Shown: positions 8,372 through 17,214, numbered from the stretch's first letter. The stretch is DNA of 64,000 nt from Streptomyces rapamycinicus NRRL 5491 (GCF_024298965.1 NZ_CP085193.1:8432001-8496000), one strand, 5' to 3'. Notes: generated by a model not told the origin, from the letters alone. Made by a program: numbers and translations.

Positions 8372-9700
8372 ATGCAGCAGCCCGGCCAAACGGCCGCCGC
8401 TCCCTCCCGGGCTCACAGACCCGACCCCTCTTCTCCCTCCTCCGCCGCCGCGCCCCAGGTCACCGCCCCGCTGACCGCGCAGCGCCGTACGAGCCTCCTC
8501 GTCACCTTCGTCCTCGGCGGGCTCACCGCGCTCCCCGCCCTCTCGATGGACATGTACCTCCCGGCCCTGCCGGAGGTCACCGACGCGCTCCATAGCTCGG
8601 CCGCCACCGCCCAGCTCACCCTCACCGCCTGTCTGATGGGCATGGCGCTCGGCCAGCTCGTCGTCGGCCCGATGAGCGACAAGTGGGGCCGCCGCCGTCC
8701 CCTCCTCATCGGCATGGTGATCTACGTCATCGCCACCGCCATCTGCGCCTTCGCACCCACCGCCGGGCTGCTCATCGGGTTCCGGCTGCTCCAGGGGCTC
8801 GCCGGGTCGGCCGGGATCGTGATCGCCCGCGCCGTCGTCCGCGACCTGTACGACGGCATCGCGATGGCCCGCTTCTTCTCCACCCTCATGCTGATCTCCG
8901 GCGTCGCGCCCATCGCCGCGCCCGTCATCGGCGGGCAGATCCTGCGCTTCACCGACTGGCGCGGCGTCTTCGTCGTCCTCACCGTGATCGGCGCCCTGCT
9001 CACCCTCGTCGTCTGGCGCTTCCTGGGCGAGACCCTGCCCGCGGAGCGCCGCCAGGACGGCGGGCTCGGCCAGACGCTCCGTACGATGCGCGGGCTGCTC
9101 GCCGACCGCGTCTTCGCCGGATACATGCTCGCGGGCGGCTTCGCCTTCGCCGCCCTCTTCGCCTATGTCTCCGGTTCGTCCTTCGTCGTCCAGGAGATCT
9201 ACGGCGCCTCCCCGCAGACCTTCAGCCTCCTCTTCGGGCTCAACTCGATCGGCCTCATCGGCATGGGCCAGATCAACGGCCGGGTGCTCGTCGGCCGAGT
9301 CAACATGGACAAGGTGCTGGCCGTGGCGCTGACGCTGATCGCCCTCGCGGCGACCGCGCTGCTGATCCTCTCCGCCGGGGTCTTCGGCAAGGCCGGTCTG
9401 GGGCCGGTCGCGGCCTGCCTGTTCGTGCTGATGTCGTCGATGGGTCTGGCCATGCCGAACACCAACGCCTCGGCGCTGATGCGCACCCCGCACGCCGCCG
9501 GTTCCGCCTCCGCGCTGCTGGGCACCTCCACCTTCCTGCTGGGCGCGGTCGCCTCCCCGCTGGTGGGGATCGCGGGCGAGACCACGGCGGTGCCGATGGC
9601 CGTCGTCCAGCTGTGCTGCGCGCTCGCGGCCATGGCCTGCTTCATGGGATTCTGCCGTCCGTGGCAGCGACGTACGAAGCACAGCGTGACCGTGGTCTGA
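8372..9700 (+). CDS. MFS multidrug exporter, Bcr/CflA type
   Basis: This 442-residue protein with 12 predicted membrane helices starts at ATG 8372 behind GGAAGG. The N-terminal 45 residues are soluble and Pro/Ala-rich. The family signature is clear: LPALSMDMYLPALPEV in helix 1, GPMSDKWGRRRPLL between helices 2 and 3 (motif A), and RLLQGLAGSAGIVIARAVVRDLY in helix 4. Bcr/CflA proteins export bicyclomycin, chloramphenicol or sulfonamides by proton antiport. Its 3' end overlaps the serine hydrolase gene by 40 bp, which implies translational coupling, so exporter and hydrolase may act in one detoxification or self-resistance step. Confidence 0.88.
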   Translation: MQQPGQTAAAPSRAHRPDPSSPSSAAAPQVTAPLTAQRRTSLLVTFVLGGLTALPALSMDMYLPALPEVTDALHSSAATAQLTLTACLMGMALGQLVVGPMSDKWGRRRPLLIGMVIYVIATAICAFAPTAGLLIGFRLLQGLAGSAGIVIARAVVRDLYDGIAMARFFSTLMLISGVAPIAAPVIGGQILRFTDWRGVFVVLTVIGALLTLVVWRFLGETLPAERRQDGGLGQTLRTMRGLLADRVFAGYMLAGGFAFAALFAYVSGSSFVVQEIYGASPQTFSLLFGLNSIGLIGMGQINGRVLVGRVNMDKVLAVALTLIALAATALLILSAGVFGKAGLGPVAACLFVLMSSMGLAMPNTNASALMRTPHAAGSASALLGTSTFLLGAVASPLVGIAGETTAVPMAVVQLCCALAAMACFMGFCRPWQRRTKHSVTVV

Positions 9701-10776
9701 CCCGGCTGCTGGAGACCGTCAGGGCGCTTCCCGAGGGGGAGCGCCCTTGGTGTTCCGGGGCGGCGCTGGCCGCCGGGACCGGCTCCGGCCCGCTGGCCGA
9801 GGAGCCCTTCGGCTGGGCGGTGCGCCACGCGGCGTACGACGAGACCTCCGACCGGGGCGTGGAGCTGCCGCGCGAGCGGTGGGAGCCGGTGCGCCGCGAC
9901 ACCGTCTTCGACCTCGCCTCGCTCACCAAGCTGTTCACCACCATCGTGGCGCTGCGGGCCGTCGAACGCGGGCTGATCTCGCTGGACGGTCGGGTGGCCG
10001 GGTACGCCCCGGAGTGCACGGCCGCCGCCGAGCACGGCATCACCGTGCGGCAACTGCTCACCCACACCTCCGGGCTGATCCCCGAACTGCCGCTGTACGA
10101 GTACGAGTACGTGGAGGACGGGCGGGAGCGGGCGCTGGCCCGGCTCGCGGCCGAGCCGCCGGCCACCCCGCCCGGCACCGCCCGCCGCTACTCCGACCTC
10201 AACTTCCTGCTGCTCCAGCGCGTCCTGGAGCGGTCGGCGGGGCAGCCGCTGGACCAGCTCGTCCAGGAGACGGTCACCGGGCCGCTGGACATGACCGGCA
10301 CCCGCTTCAACCCGCCCGCCTCCTGGCTCCCCCGGATCGCGGCCACCGAGGACCAGCGGCGGCCCTGGGGCAAGCTGGACCGGGGGATGCTGCGGGGCGT
10401 GGTGCACGACGAGAACGCCTGGGCGCTGGGTGGGGTCGCGGGGCACGCCGGGCTCTTCTCGACCGCCGGAGACCTGGCCGTGCTGTGCCGGACGCTGCTG
10501 GCCGGGGGCGGGCCCGCGCTGTCGTCGGAGTCCACCGAGCTGATGCTGACCGCGCCGGGGCTGGGCTTCGAGGTCGACCAGCCGTGGTTCATGGGGGAGT
10601 TGGCGGGGCGGGGCGCCGCGGGGCACACCGGGTTCACCGGGACCAGCCTGGTGGTGGACCGGGCCCGCGGGGCCTATCTGGTGCTGCTCGCCACCACTGT
10701 GCATCCGCGCCGCCGCCCCGGCGACAACGCGCCCCGAGCGGCGGCGGCCACGGCGCTGGCGCGCGCCTTGGGCTGA
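9661..10776 (+). CDS. serine hydrolase, class C beta-lactamase/EstB fold
   Basis: This roughly 371-residue protein has the nucleophile motif SxxK in DLASLTKLFTT (about residue 83), the second catalytic Tyr in the YSDLN box (RRYSDLNFLLLQ, about 178) and a late HTGFTGTS motif in place of KTG. This marks the beta-lactamase/penicillin-binding-protein-like esterase family. I chose GTG 9661, which overlaps the upstream exporter by 40 bp; no other in-frame start lies nearby and the coding frame is continuous. No signal peptide is seen, so it acts in the cytoplasm or on the membrane face. Tandem 26-bp repeats begin within its last codons. Confidence 0.8.
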   Translation: MAATYEAQRDRGLTRLLETVRALPEGERPWCSGAALAAGTGSGPLAEEPFGWAVRHAAYDETSDRGVELPRERWEPVRRDTVFDLASLTKLFTTIVALRAVERGLISLDGRVAGYAPECTAAAEHGITVRQLLTHTSGLIPELPLYEYEYVEDGRERALARLAAEPPATPPGTARRYSDLNFLLLQRVLERSAGQPLDQLVQETVTGPLDMTGTRFNPPASWLPRIAATEDQRRPWGKLDRGMLRGVVHDENAWALGGVAGHAGLFSTAGDLAVLCRTLLAGGGPALSSESTELMLTAPGLGFEVDQPWFMGELAGRGAAGHTGFTGTSLVVDRARGAYLVLLATTVHPRRRPGDNAPRAAAATALARALG

Positions 10777-10886
10777 GGGTGCCGGCCCGAGCCCTTGGCT
10801 GAGGGTGCTGGCCCACGCCTCGGCCTGACAGCACTGGCCCGCGCCTCGGCCTGACAGCACTGGCCCGCGCCCTTGGCCGACCTGCC
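10757..10886. repeat. 26-bp tandem repeat, five copies, seeded by a gene 3' end
   Basis: Copies begin at 10757, 10783, 10809, 10835 and 10861, each exactly 26 bp, with unit TGGCCCGCGCCTCGGCCTGA plus CAGCAC. The first copy contains the final codons and TGA stop of the serine hydrolase gene. The other copies, lying after it, look like diverging duplications of that 3' end. Confidence 0.85.
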
Positions 10887-10926
10887 TCGGCCGGCCTGCT
10901 CTCACCAGCCGGTGATGTCAGGACAG

Positions 10927-10955
10927 TTGGCCTGATCCGTTCGCTTCGTTAGCCT
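10927..10955 (+). promoter_or_regulatory. candidate housekeeping promoter of the P450 gene
   Basis: TTGGCC (10927-10932) and TAGCCT (10950-10955) are separated by 17 bp, about 60 bp upstream of the P450 start. Each hexamer matches four of six positions of the sigma-HrdB consensus. Confidence 0.35.
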
Positions 10956-11015
10956 GTGCAACTGCCGTGTACCCCCGGACGGCCGCGCTGCTCCACCGCC
11001 ATGAGGAAGACCGCT

Positions 11016-12347
11016 GTGACGAACCTCCAGGACCCGCAGGACTCTCCGGCCCCTCAGGACTCACCGGGCGCGGAGGACGCGCCCGGCGACCCGGGCCCGG
11101 CGGCGCCGCCCCCCGGCTGCCCCGCCCACGCCGACCCCTCCCACACCGGCCCCGCACTGCTGTACGGGGAGCGGTACCTGCGGAATCCGGCCGAGAGCTA
11201 CGAGCGGATGCGGCGCGACCACGGACAGGTCGCCCCGGTCCTGCTGGAGTCCGACGTCCCCGCCTGGCTCGTCCTCGGCTATCGCGAGATACGCCAGGTC
11301 GTCACCGACGTCCAGACCTACGGCCGCGACTCACGCCGCTGGAACCGCTGGGACGAGGTGCCGTCCGACTGGCCCCTCATGCCCTGGGTGGCCCACAGCC
11401 CCATGATCCACTTCACGGAGGGGGACGAGCACCGGCGGCGCTCGGCGGCCGTCAGCGACGCCCTCGCCTCCGTCGACCCCTTCGAACTGCGCCGGCACTG
11501 CGAGCGCTTCGCCGACTCGCTGATCGACAAGTTCGTCGGCAGCGGCAAGGCGGACCTGGTCTTCGACTACGTCTACTCGGTGCCCGCCCTCGCCATGGGC
11601 ACGATGTACGGCCTGCCCGAGGACCAGCTGGAGTACATGGCGGAGGCGGTGACCGTCTCGCTGCTCTCCAACGACGAATCCATGGCCGCCCAGCAGCGCG
11701 CCGCCGAGGTGGTACAGCGGCTGGTGGCGGCCAAGCGCGAGGAGCCGGGCCCGGATGTCACCTCCCGGTACATCGAGAACTCCCCGGACCTCACCGACGA
11801 GCAACTCGTCGGCGACCTGATGGTGATGATCGCCGCGGGCATGCCCGCCACGTCCTACTGGATCGGCAACACCGTCCGGCTGATGCTCACCGACGACCGC
11901 TTCACCGTGACCCTCGCGGGCAACCGCCGCAGCATCGGCGAGGCCATGAACGAGGTGCTGTGGGCGGACTCCCCGCTCCAGAACGTCATCGGCCGCTTCG
12001 CCACCCGGGACACCACCCTCGGGGACCAGCGCATCCGCGCCGGTGACCTCCTCGTCCTCGGCTTCGCCGCCGCCAACGCGGACCCGCTGCTGTGGCCCGA
12101 CTCCACGGTGGGCTACGCCGGGAACAACGCGTATGTGTCCTTCTCCGGTGGCGACTACGGTTGCCCGGCGCATGCGCCCGACCTGGGCAAGATCATCTCG
12201 GAGACGGCGATCGAGGTGCTGCTCGACCGGGTGCCGGACCTGGAGCTGGCCGTCGAGCCCGACGAGCTCCAGTGGATGGACTCCCTCTGGTACCGCTGCC
12301 TGGTCTCCCTCCCGGTCACCTTCACCCCCGCCCCGGCCGCGGGCTAG
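11016..12347 (+). CDS. cytochrome P450, CYP157-like, without the ExxR motif
   Basis: This 443-residue P450 has the heme-thiolate motif FSGGDYGCP (about residue 379) and an I-helix region MIAAGMPATSYWIGNT. The K-helix, which in almost all P450s carries ExxR, reads NEVLWADSP here, so the Arg is a Trp. This substitution is known from the CYP157 family of Streptomyces, whose members usually sit in conservons (cvn) with a GTPase. Here no conservon genes adjoin it. I prefer GTG 11016 because GAGGAAG lies eight bases upstream; ATG 11001 is possible but lacks a ribosome-binding site. The catalytic role and substrate are unknown. Confidence 0.85.
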   Translation: MTNLQDPQDSPAPQDSPGAEDAPGDPGPAAPPPGCPAHADPSHTGPALLYGERYLRNPAESYERMRRDHGQVAPVLLESDVPAWLVLGYREIRQVVTDVQTYGRDSRRWNRWDEVPSDWPLMPWVAHSPMIHFTEGDEHRRRSAAVSDALASVDPFELRRHCERFADSLIDKFVGSGKADLVFDYVYSVPALAMGTMYGLPEDQLEYMAEAVTVSLLSNDESMAAQQRAAEVVQRLVAAKREEPGPDVTSRYIENSPDLTDEQLVGDLMVMIAAGMPATSYWIGNTVRLMLTDDRFTVTLAGNRRSIGEAMNEVLWADSPLQNVIGRFATRDTTLGDQRIRAGDLLVLGFAAANADPLLWPDSTVGYAGNNAYVSFSGGDYGCPAHAPDLGKIISETAIEVLLDRVPDLELAVEPDELQWMDSLWYRCLVSLPVTFTPAPAAG

Positions 12348-12399
12348 CCGGCGTCCGATCGGGAGCGCCACCGCCCCCGCATCGTGCTCGTTTGATGTC

Positions 12400-12442
12400 A
12401 TCGGGGGTGGACCTCCGGGAGGCGCTGTTCTCCACCCCCGAT
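12400..12442. terminator. 12-bp inverted repeat between P450 and membrane-protein operon
   Basis: ATCGGGGGTGGA (12400-12411) pairs perfectly with TCCACCCCCGAT (12431-12442) across a 19-nt loop, about 50 bp after the P450 stop and 50 bp before the next start. It could be a terminator or an operator for the downstream operon. Confidence 0.45.
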
Positions 12443-12493
12443 TCCACCTCTGGGTCCAGGTGCGGAAGGGCGCCCGACAGCACGCTTGGGGGC

Positions 12494-13027
12494 ATGACAA
12501 CAACCGAGTGGATCACCGACATCGCCCTCATCCTTGTCGTCTTCCGGCAACTGCGGGAAGGCCGCCTGGACCTCAAATCCTTCCTCATCCCGCTGGGGAT
12601 CGTGGCCTTCGTGGCCCATACGTACCTGGACGGCGTTCCCACCGCGGGCAACGATCTGGTGCTGGTGGGGGCACTGATGGCTGTGGGCGCCGTGCTCGGC
12701 GTCGCCGGTGGTGTGTACACCCGGGTCCGGGCACTCGACGGACACATCCTGGTCAAGGCCGGTGCGGTCTCGGCGGTTCTCTGGGTGCTGGGCATGGGCG
12801 CGCGCATGGGATTCCAGCTGTGGGTCGAGCACGGCGGTGGCGCCGACGACGTGGCCCGGTTCAGCGTCGCCCACCACATCACGGGCGACCAGGCATGGGT
12901 GGCGGCGTTCGTCCTGATGGCTCTCACCGAGGTGGTCACGCGGCTGGCCACGATCTTCCTGCGCGGCCGGCTGGTGCCCCGCGAGCAGCAGGCACCGGCG
13001 GCGAACCACCTCCTGGCCCGGCCGTGA
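12494..13027 (+). CDS. small integral membrane protein, first gene of a two-component operon
   Basis: This 177-residue protein has about four to five hydrophobic segments (IALILVVF, FLIPLGIVAFVAHTYL, LVLVGALMAVGAVLGVAGGVY, AGAVSAVLWVLGMGARMGF, WVAAFVLMALTEVV) and a basic C-terminus. The topology resembles CcdC/DUF1453-like proteins, but I cannot name a function. It starts at ATG 12494. Its stop overlaps the GTG of the histidine kinase by four bases (GTGA), so the three genes to 14897 are translationally coupled. This makes it a candidate sensor accessory or regulated partner of the kinase. Confidence 0.7.
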   Translation: MTTTEWITDIALILVVFRQLREGRLDLKSFLIPLGIVAFVAHTYLDGVPTAGNDLVLVGALMAVGAVLGVAGGVYTRVRALDGHILVKAGAVSAVLWVLGMGARMGFQLWVEHGGGADDVARFSVAHHITGDQAWVAAFVLMALTEVVTRLATIFLRGRLVPREQQAPAANHLLARP

Positions 13028-14235
13028 GCTATGGTCTGGCCGTGCCCGCAGCCGAGCCCGCGTCCTCCCCCGCGTCGGTGCCACCCCACCGGGTCGAACC
13101 GCGGTCGATGCCGGGACGGGACCCCCGTATGCAGTGGGTGCTGACCCTGGCCGTCATCGGCGCCGGGATCCTGACGATCCGGCCGATGGGTTTCAGCGGG
13201 TGGGGGCTGGCGGTCGCCGTGCTCTTCGTGCTCAACTGCCTGGCGCTGCTGGCCCGAGGGCTGCCCGAGGCCAGGGTCACGGAGCGGGTCGCCGTCGTCT
13301 GGCTGTCTCTCGGGATCGTCGCGTCGGCCGCACTGATCGCCACCGGCCGCGGCGGATCGACCTACCTCTTCGCCTTCTTCCTCGCCGGACACGTCGGATA
13401 CCGGCTCCGGACCAGACCGGCCGTCGTCCTCGCGCTGTCCTGCAGCCTGCTGTGCGGCGCCGTCCTGTACTTCCATCTCGGGCCCGGTCACCACCTGGTG
13501 CCCTGGGAAATCGGCCTGGCCACCGGCGTCCCGGTCCTGGTCGGGATCGCCAACCGCAGTCATCACCAGGCCGTGCGGTCGGCGCTCTCGGCGGCGGAGT
13601 CCGCCGAGAGCGCCGCCCGAGCGGAGGCCCAGGCGGCGGTGCTGACCGAGCGCAGCCGGATCGCCCGGGACGTGCACGACGTCCTGGCGCATTCGCTGGC
13701 CGGGATCAACATGCAGCTGGAACTGGCCGACGCGCTGCTCGACACCGGTGACCTGGAGAAGGTGCGAGAGGCCAACGGCAAGGCCCACAGCCTGGTCAAG
13801 GAGAGCCTGAAGCAGGCGCAGTGGACCGTGCACACCCTCCGCGAGGACTCCCTGCCGCTGCTGGAGAGCCTGACCGCGATGCTGGCGTCGTCCGGCCACC
13901 GCGACGCCCTCACCGTCACCGGGACCGTCCGGGAGGTGCCGGCGCAGGTGACCCAGAACCTCCTGCGGATCGCCCAGGAGGCGCTGACCAACGCGGCCCG
14001 GCACGCGCCCGGCGGCGATGTCGGCGTGGAGCTGACGTTCGCCGCCTCGTCGACGACACTGAGGATCCGCAACCGTGCCGCCACCCGCCCGGTGGACGCG
14101 GGCGTCGGCAGCGGGATGGGACTGATCGGGATGCGTGAACGGGTGGCCCTGCTGAACGGAACCCTCACCACGGGCCCGGTCACCGAGGAACCCGACCAGG
14201 GCGGCTGGCAAGTGGAGGCAGTGATCCCGCAATGA
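13024..14235 (+). CDS. NarL/DesK-type sensor histidine kinase
   Basis: This 403-residue kinase starts at GTG 13024 (a GTG at 13042 is an alternative). About five to six membrane helices occupy residues 35-185. The HisKA_3 dimerisation box, with phosphoacceptor His in ERSRIARDVHDVLAHSL, follows at about residue 215. The ATPase domain has the N-box QEALTNAARHAPGG and G-box GSGMGLIGMRERV. There is no extracellular sensor domain, so the membrane bundle itself or the upstream membrane protein probably senses the signal. It overlaps its response regulator by four bases (ATGA). The architecture resembles DesK/LiaS-like envelope sensors. Confidence 0.9.
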   Translation: MSYGLAVPAAEPASSPASVPPHRVEPRSMPGRDPRMQWVLTLAVIGAGILTIRPMGFSGWGLAVAVLFVLNCLALLARGLPEARVTERVAVVWLSLGIVASAALIATGRGGSTYLFAFFLAGHVGYRLRTRPAVVLALSCSLLCGAVLYFHLGPGHHLVPWEIGLATGVPVLVGIANRSHHQAVRSALSAAESAESAARAEAQAAVLTERSRIARDVHDVLAHSLAGINMQLELADALLDTGDLEKVREANGKAHSLVKESLKQAQWTVHTLREDSLPLLESLTAMLASSGHRDALTVTGTVREVPAQVTQNLLRIAQEALTNAARHAPGGDVGVELTFAASSTTLRIRNRAATRPVDAGVGSGMGLIGMRERVALLNGTLTTGPVTEEPDQGGWQVEAVIPQ

Positions 14236-14897
14236 CCGAACCCTTCGGAGACAGCCGGACGTTGAGGGTGGTCGTCGCCGATGACCAGGCCGCCGTCCGG
14301 GAGCCGCTCGCCGCGGTGTTGGGACTCTCCGCGGACATCGAGGTCGTCGCCGCGGCGGCGGACGGGAGCGAGGTCCTGACCGCGGTCGCCGCCGGGCCGG
14401 TGGACGTGGTGCTGATGGATCTGAGAATGCCCGTACTCGACGGGACCGAGGCGACCCGCAGGCTGAGCGAGGAACACCCCGAGGTGGCCGTCGTCGTCCT
14501 CACCACTTTCGCCGACGACGACTCGATCCTGGCCGCGCTGAGCGCGGGCGCCCGCGGTTACCTGACGAAGAACGCGGGACGCCAGGACATCGTCCGGGCG
14601 ATCCGGGCCGCCGCCGCGGGCCAGTCCGTACTCGACCGGGAGGTCCAGGACCGGCTGCTGGCCACCGTCCGCGGCAAGCCCACGGCTGCCGGAAGCGCGC
14701 TCCCCGCGGACCTCACCCCCCGCGAACGCGAAGTGCTGGCCGCGATCGGGCAGGGTCTGCCGAACCGGGCCATCGCCGAGAAGCTCTTCATCAGCGAGGC
14801 CACGGTCAAGACCCACATCAACAACCTGTTCGCCAAGGCGGACATCCGCGACCGGGCCGACGCCGTGCGCCGCGCCATCGCGGCCGGCCTCGCCTGA
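14232..14897 (+). CDS. NarL/FixJ-type response regulator
   Basis: This 221-residue partner of the preceding kinase has an N-terminal receiver domain (RVVVADDQAAVREPL) with phosphoacceptor Asp in DVVLMDLRMPVLDG and the conserved Lys in RGYLTKNAG. A C-terminal LuxR helix-turn-helix (LTPREREVLAAIGQGLPNRA) completes it. It is translated in overlap with the kinase. The targets are unknown; autoregulation of the operon from 12494 is plausible, and the 12400 inverted repeat is a candidate site. Confidence 0.92.
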   Translation: MTEPFGDSRTLRVVVADDQAAVREPLAAVLGLSADIEVVAAAADGSEVLTAVAAGPVDVVLMDLRMPVLDGTEATRRLSEEHPEVAVVVLTTFADDDSILAALSAGARGYLTKNAGRQDIVRAIRAAAAGQSVLDREVQDRLLATVRGKPTAAGSALPADLTPREREVLAAIGQGLPNRAIAEKLFISEATVKTHINNLFAKADIRDRADAVRRAIAAGLA

Positions 14898-14988
14898 CCC
14901 GCCACGACCGGCTCCGCCGCGTTGGGCGCGAACGGCCACGACGGTGGCGCGGGCGAGCGACGGCAGGTCAGGGCATCCAGCGGAGCGC

Positions 14989-16005
14989 TTAGTGGCGAGG
15001 CTCCTCCTCGGGGGGCCAGACATCGCCCCAGGACACATCGCGGGCGGCCCGGTACAGCGGCCCCTGACGCTTGGTCACCGTGGTACGCCCCAGCCCCTCC
15101 TCGGGCGCGCACAGGTCCAGCAGCACCTGACCCTTGCGGATCTGCGGGCGGCGCACCACCCGCGCCCCGGCGGGCGTCGCGTCGAACCGTACGGCCGCGA
15201 CATAGCTGAACTTCTCGTCCTCGTACGGCAGCGAACCGCCCTTGACCCGCCGGTGGAGGGAGGAGCGGCGGACCCGGGTGGCGAAGTGGCACCAGTCGGT
15301 GCCGGGCTCGATCGGGCAGGACGCGCCGTGCGGGCAGGGGGCGACGATCCGCAGCCCGGCCGCCAGCAGCCGGTCCCGGGCCTCGCGGATCCGCAGATAG
15401 CCGTCCGGGGTGCCCGGCTCGATCAGCGCCACGGCCTGCGCCGCGCGCGCCGCCTCGGCCACGACGGCGTGCCGGTCGGCCTCGGCCAGTTCGCCCAGTA
15501 CGTAGCTGACGGTGACCAGGTCGGTCCCGTCCGGCAGCGCGAGGCCGTCGCCGATGGCCCGGCGCTGCCAGCGGGCGGTGCGCAGCGCCTCGGAGGGCGC
15601 CTGCCGGGCCAGTTCGCGGCCGAGGGTCAGCGCGGGCTCGGCCCAGTCCAGGACCGTGGTGCTGTGCCCGGCCCCCGGCCAGGCGGCGGCCACGGCCCAA
15701 CTGGCCGCGCCCGTACCGCCGCCGATGTCGATGTGCGTGGCCGGGGCCCAGCCGGGCGTACGGGCGCGGAAGGCGTCGAGGGCGGCGCGCACGGCCTCGA
15801 AGGTCGCGGGCATCCGGTACGCGGCGTACGCGGCGACGTCGGAGCGGTCGCGCAGCACGGGCGCGTCGGTCGGGGTGCGCCCCCGGTAGTGGCCGATCAG
15901 CCGGTCGACCGCCTGGGCCGCCTGGCGGGGCGGCAGACCGTCGAGGAGTCCGGCGAGCGCGGTGTGGGGCGTCTCGTCGGCGAGGGCGGCGTCGGGGGCG
16001 TGCAT
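14989..16005 (-). CDS. Rsm22-family ribosome-associated methyltransferase-like protein
   Basis: This 338-residue protein has an SAM-binding core (THIDIGGGTGAASWAVAAAW at about residue 100, then VTVSYVLGELAE). It also has a cysteine cluster, CPHGASC and WCHFATRV, with a further Cys in LLDLCAPEE. This pattern matches the Rsm22/METTL17 family, whose members assemble the small ribosomal subunit and bind a 4Fe-4S cluster through four cysteines. I start at ATG 16005; upstream extension is GC-rich and non-conserved in character. It converges with the response regulator and is separated by 90 bp. Confidence 0.8.
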   Translation of the reverse strand: MHAPDAALADETPHTALAGLLDGLPPRQAAQAVDRLIGHYRGRTPTDAPVLRDRSDVAAYAAYRMPATFEAVRAALDAFRARTPGWAPATHIDIGGGTGAASWAVAAAWPGAGHSTTVLDWAEPALTLGRELARQAPSEALRTARWQRRAIGDGLALPDGTDLVTVSYVLGELAEADRHAVVAEAARAAQAVALIEPGTPDGYLRIREARDRLLAAGLRIVAPCPHGASCPIEPGTDWCHFATRVRRSSLHRRVKGGSLPYEDEKFSYVAAVRFDATPAGARVVRRPQIRKGQVLLDLCAPEEGLGRTTVTKRQGPLYRAARDVSWGDVWPPEEEPRH

Positions 16006-16162
16006 TCGGGGGATTCTACCGGCGGGAGGTAACCGTCCTCGCCGCCCGGGCGGAGGGTCGGTCAGGGGCCGGGCCACCCCCGCCGTCCGGGCCGGACCGC
16101 TGGTCGGCCACCGCTGGTCGGACCCGCTCACGGCCCGCTCGCCCGCCACCGCCCGCCGTCGG

Positions 16163-17089
16163 TCACCCCCCGCCGTGCGCCCGCGGCATTCGTACGGGCG
16201 TGGAGATCAGCCGTCCCGGCGCGTCCGTGATGATGCCGTCGCAGCCGAGCCGCAGCATCCGGTCCCGCTGTGCCGGGGTGTCCACGGTGTGCGCCCATAC
16301 TCGCGGTATCCCGGAGGCGACGGCCCGTCGTACGTCCTTGTCGCGTGCCCGGTAGTCGACGTCCAGCAGATCGACGACGCCGCGCCAGTCGCGCGGGGTG
16401 TCGGTGCGCATCTGCCGGGCGGACCGCCACAGCTGGGTCAGCAGCCCCTTGCGGTGGGCCTCGCGGGCCACCTCGGGGCGGTTGCTGTTGACGTAGACGG
16501 AGTGGATCAGCCCCCGGTCGCGGATCATCTTCGCCAGCCGCGGCAGGCTTTCCGGGTCCTTGGCCTCCACCATCAAGGTGATCCGACCGCCGAACCGGTC
16601 CAGCACCTCGGCGACGGTCGGCGGCCGCTCGGGCCGCCAGGTGCCGCGCAGGGAGGGGTCGGGGCGCAGCCGGACGTCGCGCCACTGGGCGGTGGTCAGG
16701 GCCCGTACGGGCCCGGTCCGGTCGGTCGTGCGGTCCAGCGTCGCGTCGTGCATCACCACGAGCGTGCCGTCCCCGAGCAGGCGGCTGTCGAAGTCCAGGA
16801 CCTGGGCGTCGTGCCTGCTGAAGGCGCTGGCCAGCCCGGACATGCTGTTCTCCGGCACTTCCAGGGCGCCGCCGCGGTGCGCGGTGTAGACGACGGCGGG
16901 CTTCCGGGACGACGGCGTCGTGAGCGCGGGCTGGAGGCCGAGGCGCGCCGGTTCGGCGGCCGGAAGTATTTCGGCGGCCGGGGGTATGAGGCGTCGTACG
17001 GACGGACGAGCGGTGGGGTGGGCCGCGACGGCCGCCGGTATGGAGAGGCCGAGCACCACGACGGCGGTCAGAAAATGCCTGCTGATCAT
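16163..17089 (-). CDS. secreted glycerophosphodiester phosphodiesterase
   Basis: This 308-residue enzyme starts at ATG 17089 with a Sec signal (MISRHFLTAVVVLGLSIPAAV, cleavage near VAAHP). The GDPD TIM-barrel motifs are present: TAHRGGALEVPENS (catalytic His-Arg and metal Glu), LDFDSRLLGDGTLVVMHDATLDR, VEAKDPESL and the C-terminal CDGIITDAPGRL. It would hydrolyse glycerophosphodiesters outside the cell to glycerol-3-phosphate and an alcohol. With PhoD it is a second phosphate-scavenging enzyme in the window, though no PHO box was recognised here. Confidence 0.87.
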   Translation of the reverse strand: MISRHFLTAVVVLGLSIPAAVAAHPTARPSVRRLIPPAAEILPAAEPARLGLQPALTTPSSRKPAVVYTAHRGGALEVPENSMSGLASAFSRHDAQVLDFDSRLLGDGTLVVMHDATLDRTTDRTGPVRALTTAQWRDVRLRPDPSLRGTWRPERPPTVAEVLDRFGGRITLMVEAKDPESLPRLAKMIRDRGLIHSVYVNSNRPEVAREAHRKGLLTQLWRSARQMRTDTPRDWRGVVDLLDVDYRARDKDVRRAVASGIPRVWAHTVDTPAQRDRMLRLGCDGIITDAPGRLISTPVRMPRAHGGG

Positions 17090-17214
17090 AAACGGAACGC
17101 TAGGGGCGTGACATCCGTTATGCCCTGATATCGGCACCCGGTCGGGGTGCTCTCACCCACCCCGGATGCGGACACCGGCCACTTCCGGAGCAGGATGGTG
17201 GCAGCATTGATCGG

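Noticed and set aside
10956..12347. Possible biosynthetic cluster around the P450 and AfsR-like genes
   Set aside because: No PKS, NRPS, terpene or RiPP core gene is present in the window; the P450 and the regulator are 37 kb apart and stand alone.
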